The notes beneath the pieces were generated by a model. That model had not been told where the DNA came from and did no database searches. It worked only from the letters and a program-made list of their open reading frames with translations. This document shows positions 7,408 through 14,526 of a DNA stretch of 18,925 bases, in pieces. Source of the DNA: Prevotella sp. UBA4330 (GTDB lineage Bacteria; Bacteroidota; Bacteroidia; Bacteroidales; Bacteroidaceae); contig DGTS01000026.1 of NCBI GenBank assembly GCA_002394385.1, positions 72,048 to 90,972 on the forward strand. The letters are read 5' to 3'. A program made the position numbers and the translations under genes. Position 1 is the stretch's first letter, and every line of letters starts with the position of its first letter.

Positions 7408-7435
7408 ATTGATAGTTGATAATTGATAATTGACA
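7408..7435. repeat. Four-copy 7-bp repeat between rpoB and rpoC
   Basis: Four heptamers in direct tandem (ATTGATA, GTTGATA, ATTGATA, ATTGACA) fill most of the 43-bp rpoB–rpoC gap. The sequence is AT-rich and probably unstructured. Its end lies ten bases before the rpoC ATG, so it forms the translation initiation leader of rpoC. Similar ATTGATA-type repeats are, to my recollection, common between Bacteroidales genes. Confidence 0.8.
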
Positions 7436-7445
7436 ATTCAGAAAT

Positions 7446-10400
7446 ATGGCTTTCAAGAAAGATTCAAAGATAAAGAATAATTTTACGAAGATTACCATCG
7501 GTCTTGCTTCGCCGGAGGAAATCCTCGAAAGCAGTTTCGGCGAGGTTACCAAGCCAGAGACTATAAATTACCGTACATATAAGCCCGAGCGCGACGGACT
7601 CTTCTGCGAGCGCATCTTCGGTCCTACCAAGGACTATGAGTGCGGTTGCGGCAAGTACAAGCGCATACGTTACAAAGGCATCGTCTGCGACCGATGCGGC
7701 GTAGAGGTGACCGAGAAGAAGGTGCGCCGCGAGCGTACCGGCCACATCGAACTGGTTGTTCCTGTGGCACATATCTGGTATTTCCGCAGTTTGCCTAACA
7801 AGATTGGCTATCTGCTGGGTGTGCCAACCAAGAAACTCGATGCTGTGATCTATTACGAGAAGTACATCGTGATTCAGCCGGGTGTAATGGCAGACAAGAA
7901 GGATGCCGAGGGCATCGAGGTGAACGGTTCTCATAAGTTCGACCTCCTTTCGGAAGACGAGTACATCAACATCATGGACAGTCTCCCCAAGGACAACGAG
8001 TATCTTGAGGACACCGATCCTAACAAGTTCATCGCAAAGATGGGTGCCGAGGCAATCTACGACCTTCTCCAGGGTATCGACCTCGACTCTCTCTCCTACG
8101 AACTGCGCAACCTCGCCAATACCGACTCTTCACAGCAGCGCAAGACCGAGGCTCTGAAGCGACTTCAGGTGGTTGAGGCATTCCGCCAGAGCAAGGAGAT
8201 AAACAAGCCGGAGTGGATGATAATGAAGATTATCCCTGTCACTCCGCCAGAGTTGCGCCCACTCGTTCCACTGGATGGCGGTCGTTTCGCCACATCCGAC
8301 CTTAACGACCTCTACCGTCGCGTCATCATTCGTAACAACCGCCTGAAGAGACTCGTCGAGATAAAGGCTCCAGAGGTTATCCTTCGCAATGAGAAGCGTA
8401 TGCTGCAGGAGGCTGTCGATTCACTCTTCGACAACTCACGCAAGTCATCGGCAGTGAAGAGCGACAGCAACCGTCCTCTGAAGTCATTGTCCGACTCGCT
8501 GAAGGGTAAGCAGGGACGTTTCCGTCAGAACCTTCTCGGTAAGCGTGTTGACTACTCTGCACGTTCGGTTATCGTTGTTGGTCCTGAGTTGAAGATGGGC
8601 GAGTGCGGTCTGCCAAAACTCATGGCTGCCGAACTCTACAAGCCATTCATCATTCGCAAACTCATAGAGCGCGGCATCGTGAAGACCGTGAAGTCGGCAA
8701 AGAAGATTGTTGACCGCCGCGAGCCAGTTATCTGGGACATCCTTGAGAATGTAATGAAGGGTCACCCCGTGCTCCTCAACCGTGCTCCTACACTTCACCG
8801 TCTCGGTATCCAGGCATTCCAGCCGAAACTCATCGAGGGTAAGGCAATCCAACTCCACCCACTGGCATGTACTGCGTTCAACGCCGACTTCGACGGTGAC
8901 CAGATGGCTGTCCACCTCCCACTGAGCAACGAGGCAATCCTCGAGGCACAGTTGCTGATGCTGCAGAGTCACAACATCCTTAACCCTGCCAACGGCGCTC
9001 CTATCACCGTGCCGTCGCAGGATATGGTGCTCGGACTCTATTACATCACTAAGATTCGTCCGGGTGCAAAGGGTGAGGGTCTCTCATTCTATGGACCGGA
9101 GGAGGCAATCATCGCCCACAACGAGGGCAAGTGCGACCTCCACTCTCAGGTGAAGGTGGTTGTAAAGGACGTTGACGAGAACGGCAACTACTACAATCAC
9201 ACTGTTGAGACCTCTGTGGGTCGTGTCATTGTCAACGGCATCATACCTGATGAGGTTGGCTTCGTGAACAAGGTGATTTCTAAGAAGTCGCTCCGCGATA
9301 TCATCGCCGACGTTATTAATAAGGTGGGCTTTGCCGAGGCATGCGAGTTCCTCGACGGTATCAAGAACCTCGGTTACCGCATGGCATACCTCGCAGGACT
9401 TTCGTTCAACCTCGACGACATCATCATTCCGAAAGAGAAGGAAGAACTGGTGCAGAAAGGTAACGAGGAAGTGCAGGCCATCAAGGACAACTATAACATG
9501 GGATTCATCACCGACAACGAGCGTTACAACCAGGTTATCGACACCTGGACACACGTTAACAACCGTCTCGGTGACATCCTCCTCAAGCAGATGACAGAGG
9601 CCGACCAGGGCTTCAACGCTGTTTATATGATGCTCGACTCTGGTGCCCGTGGTTCTAAGGACCAGATTAAGCAGTTGGCTGGTATGCGTGGTCTGATGGC
9701 CAAGCCGCAGAAAGCCGGTGCTGAGGGACGCGGTACCATTGAGAACCCTATCCTCTCTAACTTCAAGGAGGGTATGTCGGTGCTCGAGTACTTCATCTCT
9801 ACCCACGGTGCCCGTAAGGGTCTTGCCGACACCGCTATGAAGACTGCCGATGCAGGTTATCTGACACGTCGTCTTGTTGACGTCAGCCATGATGTGATTA
9901 TCACCGAGGAGGACTGCGGCACATTGCGCGGTCTGGAGTGTACAGCACTCAAGAACGGTGAGGAGGTAATCTCCACTCTCTATGAGCGCATCCTTGGCCG
10001 TGTGTCGGTTCACGACATCACCAACCCATCAACAGGCGAACTGCTTGTGGGTGCAGGCGAGGAAATCACCGAGCCTATAGCACGCGCCATCGAGGAGTCT
10101 CCTATCGAGATGGTTGAGATTCGCTCAGTGCTCACTTGCGAGAGCAAGAAGGGTGTCTGCATGAAGTGTTACGGACGCAACCTCGCTACACAGCGCATGG
10201 TGCAGAAGGGCGAGGCTGTCGGCGTCATCGCAGCACAGGCTATCGGTGAGCCAGGTACTCAGTTGACACTTCGTACTTTCCACGCCGGTGGTGTGGCTGG
10301 TAACGCTGCTGCCAACGCAAGCATCGTGGCAAAGAGCGACAGCCGCGTAGAATTTGAGGAAATCCGTACTGTACCATTCGTGGAGCAGGGAGAGAATGGC

Positions 10401-11774
10401 GAAGTGAAGTGCCAGATGGTGGTAAGCCGTCTTGCCGAGGCTCGCTTCGTTGATGTCAACACTGGCATCGTACTCTCTACAGTGCCCGTTCCATACGGCT
10501 CATCACTCTATTTCACCAATAAGTCAGAGGTGCGTAAGGGCGACCTTATCGCTAAGTGGGACCCATTCAACGCTGTCATCGTTACAGAATATGCAGGTAC
10601 TCTGCGTTTCCAGAACGTGATAGAGGGTACTACATTCAAGGCTGAGACCGACGAGACAACAGGTCTTACCGAGAAGATTATCATTGAGTCGAGAGACCAC
10701 ACCCGCGTGCCTACCTGCGACATCATTGATGCCAATGGCAACGTGGTGGGAACCTACAGTTTCCCAGTGGGAGGTCACGTTATCGTTGAGGACGGACAGA
10801 CCGTAAGCACTGGTGTCACACTCGTCAAGATTCCACGTACAGTGAATATGGGTGGTGACATCACCGGAGGTCTTCCACGTGTTACCGAACTCTTCGAGGC
10901 CCGCAACCCAAGCAACCCCGCTGTGGTTTCCGAAATCGACGGTGAGGTGACAATGGGCAAGGTGAAGCGCGGCAACCGCGAGATCATCATCACATCGAAG
11001 ACTGGCGAGCAGCGCAAGTATCTCGTGTCGCTCTCTAAGCAGATTCTTGTTCAGGAGCACGACGCAGTGCGCGCCGGCACACCGCTCTCTGACGGTGTCA
11101 TCACACCTAACGACATCCTCGCCATCAAGGGTCCTACCGCAGTGCAGGAGTATATCGTTAACGAGGTTCAGGACGTTTACCGTCTGCAGGGTGTGAAGAT
11201 CAACGACAAGCACTTCGAGATTATCGTGCGCCAGATGATGCGCAAGGTGCAGATCAACGATCCAGGCGACACCACATTCCTCGAGCAGGAGATTGTCGAT
11301 AAACTCGACTTCGCAGAGGAGAACGACCGCATCTGGGGTAAGAAATATGTTGAAGACCCAGGCGACAGCGAGACTCTCCACGCAGGACAGATAATCTCTG
11401 CACGCAAACTGCGCGACGAGAACTCTATGCTCAAGCGCCGCGACCTCCGCTTGGTACAGGTGCGCGATGCAGTGCCGGCAACGTCAACACAGATACTTCA
11501 GGGTATCACGCGTGCTGCACTCCAGACAAAGAGTTTCATGTCGGCTGCTTCGTTCCAGGAGACAACAAAGGTGCTCAACGAGGCTGCAATACGCGGAAAG
11601 GTGGATTACCTCGAGGGTATGAAGGAGAACGTTATCTGCGGTCACCTCATACCTGCCGGTACTGGTCTCCGCGAGTTCGACAAACTCGTTGTCGGGTCGC
11701 GCGAGGATTACGAGCGCATGCAGGCCAACAGGAAGAATGTTCTCGACTTCGCTTCAAAAGAAGAGGAGGATTAA
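7446..11774 (+). CDS. rpoC: DNA-directed RNA polymerase subunit beta'
   Basis: The largest RNA polymerase subunit, 1442 residues (E. coli 1407). The N-terminal zinc ribbon has C66, C68, C81 and C84 (YECGCGKYK and CDRCGVEV). The catalytic NADFDGD is at 479-485, with D481, D483 and D485 holding the active-site magnesium. The second zinc site uses C824, C898, C905 and C908 (ESKKGVCMKCYGR). The bridge-helix/trigger-loop region includes GAVGVIAAQAIGEPGTQLTLR with Glu for the first Gly-Ala, and FHAGG. The C terminus ends in an acidic KEEED. The start (MAFKKDSKIKNNF) follows the heptamer repeat. A strong terminator 24 bases after the stop ends the operon. All catalytic and zinc residues are intact. 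Confidence 0.99.
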   Translation: MAFKKDSKIKNNFTKITIGLASPEEILESSFGEVTKPETINYRTYKPERDGLFCERIFGPTKDYECGCGKYKRIRYKGIVCDRCGVEVTEKKVRRERTGHIELVVPVAHIWYFRSLPNKIGYLLGVPTKKLDAVIYYEKYIVIQPGVMADKKDAEGIEVNGSHKFDLLSEDEYINIMDSLPKDNEYLEDTDPNKFIAKMGAEAIYDLLQGIDLDSLSYELRNLANTDSSQQRKTEALKRLQVVEAFRQSKEINKPEWMIMKIIPVTPPELRPLVPLDGGRFATSDLNDLYRRVIIRNNRLKRLVEIKAPEVILRNEKRMLQEAVDSLFDNSRKSSAVKSDSNRPLKSLSDSLKGKQGRFRQNLLGKRVDYSARSVIVVGPELKMGECGLPKLMAAELYKPFIIRKLIERGIVKTVKSAKKIVDRREPVIWDILENVMKGHPVLLNRAPTLHRLGIQAFQPKLIEGKAIQLHPLACTAFNADFDGDQMAVHLPLSNEAILEAQLLMLQSHNILNPANGAPITVPSQDMVLGLYYITKIRPGAKGEGLSFYGPEEAIIAHNEGKCDLHSQVKVVVKDVDENGNYYNHTVETSVGRVIVNGIIPDEVGFVNKVISKKSLRDIIADVINKVGFAEACEFLDGIKNLGYRMAYLAGLSFNLDDIIIPKEKEELVQKGNEEVQAIKDNYNMGFITDNERYNQVIDTWTHVNNRLGDILLKQMTEADQGFNAVYMMLDSGARGSKDQIKQLAGMRGLMAKPQKAGAEGRGTIENPILSNFKEGMSVLEYFISTHGARKGLADTAMKTADAGYLTRRLVDVSHDVIITEEDCGTLRGLECTALKNGEEVISTLYERILGRVSVHDITNPSTGELLVGAGEEITEPIARAIEESPIEMVEIRSVLTCESKKGVCMKCYGRNLATQRMVQKGEAVGVIAAQAIGEPGTQLTLRTFHAGGVAGNAAANASIVAKSDSRVEFEEIRTVPFVEQGENGEVKCQMVVSRLAEARFVDVNTGIVLSTVPVPYGSSLYFTNKSEVRKGDLIAKWDPFNAVIVTEYAGTLRFQNVIEGTTFKAETDETTGLTEKIIIESRDHTRVPTCDIIDANGNVVGTYSFPVGGHVIVEDGQTVSTGVTLVKIPRTVNMGGDITGGLPRVTELFEARNPSNPAVVSEIDGEVTMGKVKRGNREIIITSKTGEQRKYLVSLSKQILVQEHDAVRAGTPLSDGVITPNDILAIKGPTAVQEYIVNEVQDVYRLQGVKINDKHFEIIVRQMMRKVQINDPGDTTFLEQEIVDKLDFAEENDRIWGKKYVEDPGDSETLHAGQIISARKLRDENSMLKRRDLRLVQVRDAVPATSTQILQGITRAALQTKSFMSAASFQETTKVLNEAAIRGKVDYLEGMKENVICGHLIPAGTGLREFDKLVVGSREDYERMQANRKNVLDFASKEEED

Positions 11775-11798
11775 GTTCATACTCCTGATAACTATAAT

Positions 11799-11837
11799 AA
11801 AGAGGTCGTGTCTGTTATTTTGACACGACCTCTTTTT
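11799..11837 (+). terminator. Strong intrinsic terminator after rpoC
   Basis: A perfect 14-bp stem, AAAGAGGTCGTGTC (11799-11812) with GACACGACCTCTTT (11822-11835), closes a 9-base loop and is followed by TTCTC. Reading the other strand, the stem begins after GAGAA and ends in TTTATTATAG, so it can also serve the convergent minus-strand gene ending at 11889. It is the clearest terminator in the window. Confidence 0.93.
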
Positions 11838-11846
11838 CTCAGAAGC

Positions 11847-11888
11847 CCGGTAGTTCTGGAAAATCCAGAAACTCCAGATTTTCTGGCT
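11847..11888. repeat. 9-bp C-Y-R-G array between convergent genes
   Basis: CCGG, CTGG, CCAG, CCAG and CTGG start at 11847, 11856, 11865, 11874 and 11883, exactly 9 bp apart, each followed by five AT-rich bases. Neighbouring units are mutually inverted, giving two small hairpins: TTCTGGA/TCCAGAA (11854-11870) and CCAGA/TCTGG (11874-11886). The array stops right at the stop codon of the minus-strand gene. The layout matches the CTAG array after tuf. Confidence 0.75.
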
Positions 11889-12581
11889 TTAATCTTTTAT
11901 CTCGGCTGATCTCAGCCTGTCTTTCAGTCTGCACACCTCCTTTTGGAGTGCTTCTATTTCCCTGGCTTGCCGCTCTATAATTTGCCTTTGTGTTTCCCTT
12001 TGTCCCAGGCGGGCGGCCGTCATCCGTTCGCGGATTCCGCCTTCTGTAGTAAACTCACGGTCTTTCCGCTCTATGTATTTCGTCATGGCCTTGTCCACCT
12101 GATGACATAGACAGATGGCCATATTCGCCAGTTCCTCATCGTTCATCTTGGGTAGCATCTCCCGATAGTCCTCATATTTGCTATGGTACTTGCAAAATTC
12201 ATGCATCCGCTCAAATCGCGGATTCTTGGCGGCATACCATTCGTTCAGTCCCTTACGTTTCATATAGTCCTGATAGTCCTCCATCAGTTCTTTGTTGCTG
12301 CCGCGGGCAATGCCCAGCAGTTTCAATTCCGTTTCAGTAGATGTCTGACCGTCGCTGCTGCCTTCGGCAATATTCTGTTTGGTACTTCGTGCCGCCTGCA
12401 CCATCTGGTCAACCGTGCGGTCGCCATATTGCGGTAGATAGCGTTTGCAGAACTCCTGTGTCAGTTGGTAGAGCACATCGCTCCGCTGATAGAACCGCAG
12501 TTCTGTATAGACCACCGCTTTATGCAGTACGCTTGCCGTTCCGTCCTCGTAATGATGTATCGTTGTCTTTTTGTTTTCCAT
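11889..12581 (-). CDS. Four-helix-bundle protein with suffix domain
   Basis: This 230-residue protein belongs to the four-helix-bundle group related to proteins encoded in 23S rRNA intervening sequences. The clearest motif is DQMVQAARSTKQNIAEGSS (58-76), the family's RAA..NIAEG helix, followed by ETELKLLGIARGSNKELMEDYQDY (83-106). Residues about 148-195 (EELANMAICLCHQVDKAM, then GGIRERMTAARLGQR) look like the C-terminal suffix region found on longer members. Residues 195-230 are heptad-like and charged, a probable coiled coil. No signal peptide or membrane segment. Biochemical function is unknown; the bundle is also the fold of diversity-generating-retroelement Avd proteins, but no reverse transcriptase is nearby. 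It has its own promoter and is convergent to rpoC. Confidence 0.8.
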   Translation of the reverse strand: MENKKTTIHHYEDGTASVLHKAVVYTELRFYQRSDVLYQLTQEFCKRYLPQYGDRTVDQMVQAARSTKQNIAEGSSDGQTSTETELKLLGIARGSNKELMEDYQDYMKRKGLNEWYAAKNPRFERMHEFCKYHSKYEDYREMLPKMNDEELANMAICLCHQVDKAMTKYIERKDREFTTEGGIRERMTAARLGQRETQRQIIERQAREIEALQKEVCRLKDRLRSAEIKD

Positions 12582-12604
12582 TTTGCTATAGGTTTATTCT
12601 CTCA

Positions 12605-12636
12605 CAAAATTACTCACAATCTTGTACAATTCCAAA
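12605..12636 (-). promoter_or_regulatory. Bacteroidota promoter for the four-helix-bundle gene
   Basis: On the minus strand TTTG (12633-12636), a 20-bp spacer and TAATTTTG (12605-12612) match the phylum's -33/-7 consensus (TTTG, 19-21 bp, TAnnTTTG). Transcription should start near 12598, leaving a leader of only about 17 bases before the ATG at 12581. This supports that start codon. Confidence 0.75.
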
Positions 12637-12789
12637 TTTCATCGTGGAAATGTACTATTGTATCGTCCTCTACATAAATAAGAAAAGGGTAGGGGAGGGC
12701 ATTGAAAAAGTGGCTTCTTAGGTGGCAGGAAATGCCATGTTAAAACGCGGTTTATAACTACTTGGCTATCAATAGAATACAAATGGCGG

Positions 12790-12876
12790 AACAAAGTTAA
12801 TAACTTTGTTGAACAATCTTAATAACTTTGTTCGACAATCTTAATAACTTTGTTGAACAATGTTATTAACTTTGTT
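12790..12876. repeat. Four-copy 22-bp palindromic tandem array
   Basis: Units start at 12790, 12812, 12834 and 12856. Unit 1 is a perfect 21-base palindrome: AACAAAGTTA, one central A, TAACTTTGTT. Units 2 and 3 keep the right arm exactly but have a changed left arm (AACAATCTTA, GACAATCTTA). Unit 4 differs in one left-arm base (AACAATGTTA). One base separates the units. The right arm is invariant while the left arm varies. The period is not a multiple of three, so this is not coding. There are no unique spacers as in CRISPR. Confidence 0.85.
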
Positions 12877-12911
12877 CCCCCGTTTGGCATCACTTACATT
12901 CCAATGATGTG

Positions 12912-12985
12912 TCTTTGGCAATCTCATGAAGCATCTTTGGCAATTTCAAAGGACATCTTTGACTATTTCATTGGGCATCTTTCGC
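12912..12985. repeat. Second 22-bp-period repeat array
   Basis: TCTTTG recurs at 12912, 12934 and 12956, and TCTTTC at 12978, each 22 bp apart. Within units the order TCTTTG, CAAT/CTAT, TTCA/CTCA, CA is shared. The units are unrelated in sequence to the palindromic array just upstream apart from a CTTTG core, yet have the same period. The array ends about 50 bases from the vanW stop codon. Confidence 0.65.
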
Positions 12986-13038
12986 TCTCTGACAGACATG
13001 TTCTTGCATTGCTAAATCATTTATCTGCTGCGCCGTTC

Positions 13039-13863
13039 TCACAACTCTTTTATCACAAGGTCGGGCGGACACTCGTACATCACTCTTGCGTGGTTGGTGC
13101 GAATCAGTTGTTTTTCAACGCATTTGCCAGTGGTGCGATCGATGGTGTCGCGATAAACTTGACCGTTGCGATAGACGATGCCGTTTTCGCGTGAGAAGAA
13201 CTCGTTTTCTGCATGGATGTGGAATGTGTGCGGAAGTTGCTCTGCTGCGCGGAGTTCTCCACACAGGTACTCGTCATCTACCCATAACCTGAGTTGATAG
13301 GTGTTGGCGGTGTTGTTCTTCACCCTGTAGTCGATGTAGTTGTATGAGATGCTGGTGCCTGTTCCGAAAGGTATCTGTCTGCCGAAGTCGGGGAAGAGGT
13401 CGAGTGCGTCATGGTGATGATGCTCCGTAATGGTGAGGTCGCTGTGCAGCACCATCCAGTGGATGAGGTTCGAGAGTTGGCACATGCCTCCTCCTATTCC
13501 CTGTGATGGTTCCCCCTTTTCTATTGTTAGTCCCTCTTTATATCCTTTCTTTTTGGTAGTCCTTCCTATCATCTTCCACACAGAGAATGTCTCGCCAGGA
13601 CGTATCAGCAAACCGTTGATGTGTTTCACCGCCAGTGCCAGGTTGTTGGCCTTGTTCTCTTGCAACTGCATGTTCACGTTGCCCAAGCGGCGACGTATCA
13701 GCGAGTTGTGTTGATAGACGAGCGTGGGCAGCGGCTCCTTGGTTCTTTCCCGTGCGAAACGGGTTTTGTTGAGGAAGTCGTTGAGGTGGCGTTTCATAAT
13801 CTCTTTCTCCACCGACAGGCGATAGGTGAAAGGTGAAATCTCGCAAAACAGTTTCCTTGCCAT
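13039..13863 (-). CDS. VanW-family protein
   Basis: This 274-residue protein matches the VanW family, named from vanB-type vancomycin resistance clusters but widespread in genomes without resistance; its biochemical role is unknown. Visible family features are LLIRPGETFSVWKMIGRTT (85-103), KKKGYKEGL (104-112), the glycine-rich GIGGGMCQLSNLIHW (122-136), a histidine cluster EHHHHD (147-152) with DLFPD, and PFGTGTSISYNYIDYRVKN (165-183). There is no signal peptide or membrane helix. It lies 59 bases after a small secreted-protein gene on the same strand. I see no TAnnTTTG box in the gap, so the two are probably cotranscribed. No van ligase, dehydrogenase or sensor genes are present, so resistance should not be inferred. 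Confidence 0.9.
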   Translation of the reverse strand: MARKLFCEISPFTYRLSVEKEIMKRHLNDFLNKTRFARERTKEPLPTLVYQHNSLIRRRLGNVNMQLQENKANNLALAVKHINGLLIRPGETFSVWKMIGRTTKKKGYKEGLTIEKGEPSQGIGGGMCQLSNLIHWMVLHSDLTITEHHHHDALDLFPDFGRQIPFGTGTSISYNYIDYRVKNNTANTYQLRLWVDDEYLCGELRAAEQLPHTFHIHAENEFFSRENGIVYRNGQVYRDTIDRTTGKCVEKQLIRTNHARVMYECPPDLVIKEL

Positions 13864-13922
13864 TCTTTTACTTACATGTGTTTTTTGAATGTTTTAATCC
13901 TAAAACGCATTCTAATGCTCCG

Positions 13923-14351
13923 TTATCCAACGGTAATGTTGAACTGGCCTGACATGTATATACCAAGTTTGAGCGAATAGTCGATTTCGCCTATTTGGTT
14001 CCACGGAGCATTGAAGTAGTTGATTTCTTTCAATACAGAATCGTTCTTGTCGTAGTATTTCTTGCAAACGATGCGGTAGGTGAGGCATGGTTCGTCAAAC
14101 TCATAGAGCACCTCTGCTCTCACAGGCTTGCCGCTAACGCCGTCGCGCTTAGCGCCTTTCTTGCATAATTTATTGCTTTTGTAGTCATAACGCACCCATA
14201 TAAGGTAGTTGTTGCCTACTCGGTCGATGCAGTCGCTTGCGTTCACCACCATTGCGTCATCTTCTGTTACGGTTTTGAATGTCTTCACTTGCGCCGATGC
14301 TGTGATGTTGAACACGAACATCATTAAAATGGAAAAGAGAATTGTTTTCAT
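13923..14351 (-). CDS. Small secreted protein, possibly surface-adhesin-E-like
   Basis: A 142-residue protein of unknown function. Residues 1-20 form a clear Sec signal peptide: MKT, a hydrophobic core (ILFSILMMFVFNI), then TASA with probable signal peptidase I cleavage before Q21. There is no lipobox Cys. The mature part has GNNYLIWVRYDYKSN (about 46-60) followed by a Cys-containing stretch and YRIVCKKYYDKNDSVLKEI. That order resembles the weakly conserved surface-adhesin-E-type fold (vWV strand, then C..Y.YD..G). This is a tentative match by eye. A near-consensus promoter (14411-14441) serves it, with a leader of about 50 bases, and vanW follows downstream. The likely location is periplasm or outer surface. 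Confidence 0.75.
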   Translation of the reverse strand: MKTILFSILMMFVFNITASAQVKTFKTVTEDDAMVVNASDCIDRVGNNYLIWVRYDYKSNKLCKKGAKRDGVSGKPVRAEVLYEFDEPCLTYRIVCKKYYDKNDSVLKEINYFNAPWNQIGEIDYSLKLGIYMSGQFNITVG

Positions 14352-14410
14352 AAGATGTTGTTTTTAGAATTATACATAAATTTAAGTTGTAATGTTGGTT
14401 GTAGCCGATG

Positions 14411-14441
14411 CAAAGATAGTACAAAAAAACTTTCCTGCAAA
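14411..14441 (-). promoter_or_regulatory. Bacteroidota promoter for secreted protein/vanW
   Basis: On the minus strand TTTG (14438-14441), a 19-bp spacer containing a T run, and TATCTTTG (14411-14418) match the -33/-7 consensus exactly. Transcription should start near 14404. It points away from the trpS promoter, and the two -33 elements are only 29 bp apart. Confidence 0.82.
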
Positions 14442-14470
14442 CAAATAATGTATGAAAAAAGAAAAATCTT

Positions 14471-14501
14471 TTTGTATTTCGCTTGGTTTGCACTAACTTT
14501 G
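14471..14501 (+). promoter_or_regulatory. Bacteroidota promoter for trpS
   Basis: TTTG (14471-14474), a 19-bp spacer and TAACTTTG (14494-14501) match the phylum's -33/-7 consensus exactly. The expected start near 14508 gives a leader of under 20 bases before the trpS ATG at 14527. That leaves no room for a T-box or attenuator, so no tryptophan-responsive leader is present. Confidence 0.85.
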
Positions 14502-14526
14502 CAGGCAGAAACGTATAAAAATCATT

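Larger units (their letters stand above)
12582..13038. other. Noncoding, repeat-filled stretch between two minus-strand genes
   Basis: About 457 bases without a convincing gene. In order it holds the promoter at 12605-12636; a small hairpin TGGCA/TGCCA (12723-12737); an imperfect palindrome GTTAAAAC/GTTTATAAC (12739-12758); the 22-bp palindromic array (12790-12876); and a second array with the same 22-bp period (12912-12985). A + strand frame spanning 12850-13194 crosses both the array and vanW and is not credible. No transposase, integrase or long terminal inverted repeats were seen. The stretch may be one dispersed noncoding repeat element. Confidence 0.6.

Noticed and set aside
11889..12581. 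Diversity-generating retroelement accessory protein (Avd)
   Set aside because: Only the fold is shared; there is no reverse transcriptase, template repeat or variable repeat nearby.
12790..12985. Possible CRISPR array
   Set aside because: Units are contiguous with a 22-bp period and no unique spacers, and no cas genes are nearby.
12720..13038. Insertion sequence or transposon remnant
   Set aside because: No transposase fragment, target duplication or long terminal inverted repeats were visible. A dispersed noncoding repeat remains possible and is noted instead.
12850..13194. 114-codon open frame on + across the repeat arrays
   Set aside because: It begins in the 22-bp array and ends inside the well-supported vanW gene on the other strand; no protein family is recognisable.
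13039..13863. Vancomycin resistance determinant
   Set aside because: VanW-family genes are common without resistance, and no vanA/B ligase, vanH, vanX or two-component genes occur in the window.
13864..13922. Separate promoter or strong terminator between the secreted-protein gene and vanW
   Set aside because: No TAnnTTTG element was found. Small hairpins at the stop codon (for example CCGTT/AACGG at 13920-13933) are short and lack a U tract.
14502..14526. T-box or tryptophan-responsive leader for trpS
   Set aside because: The predicted leader is under 20 bases, too short for any such element.
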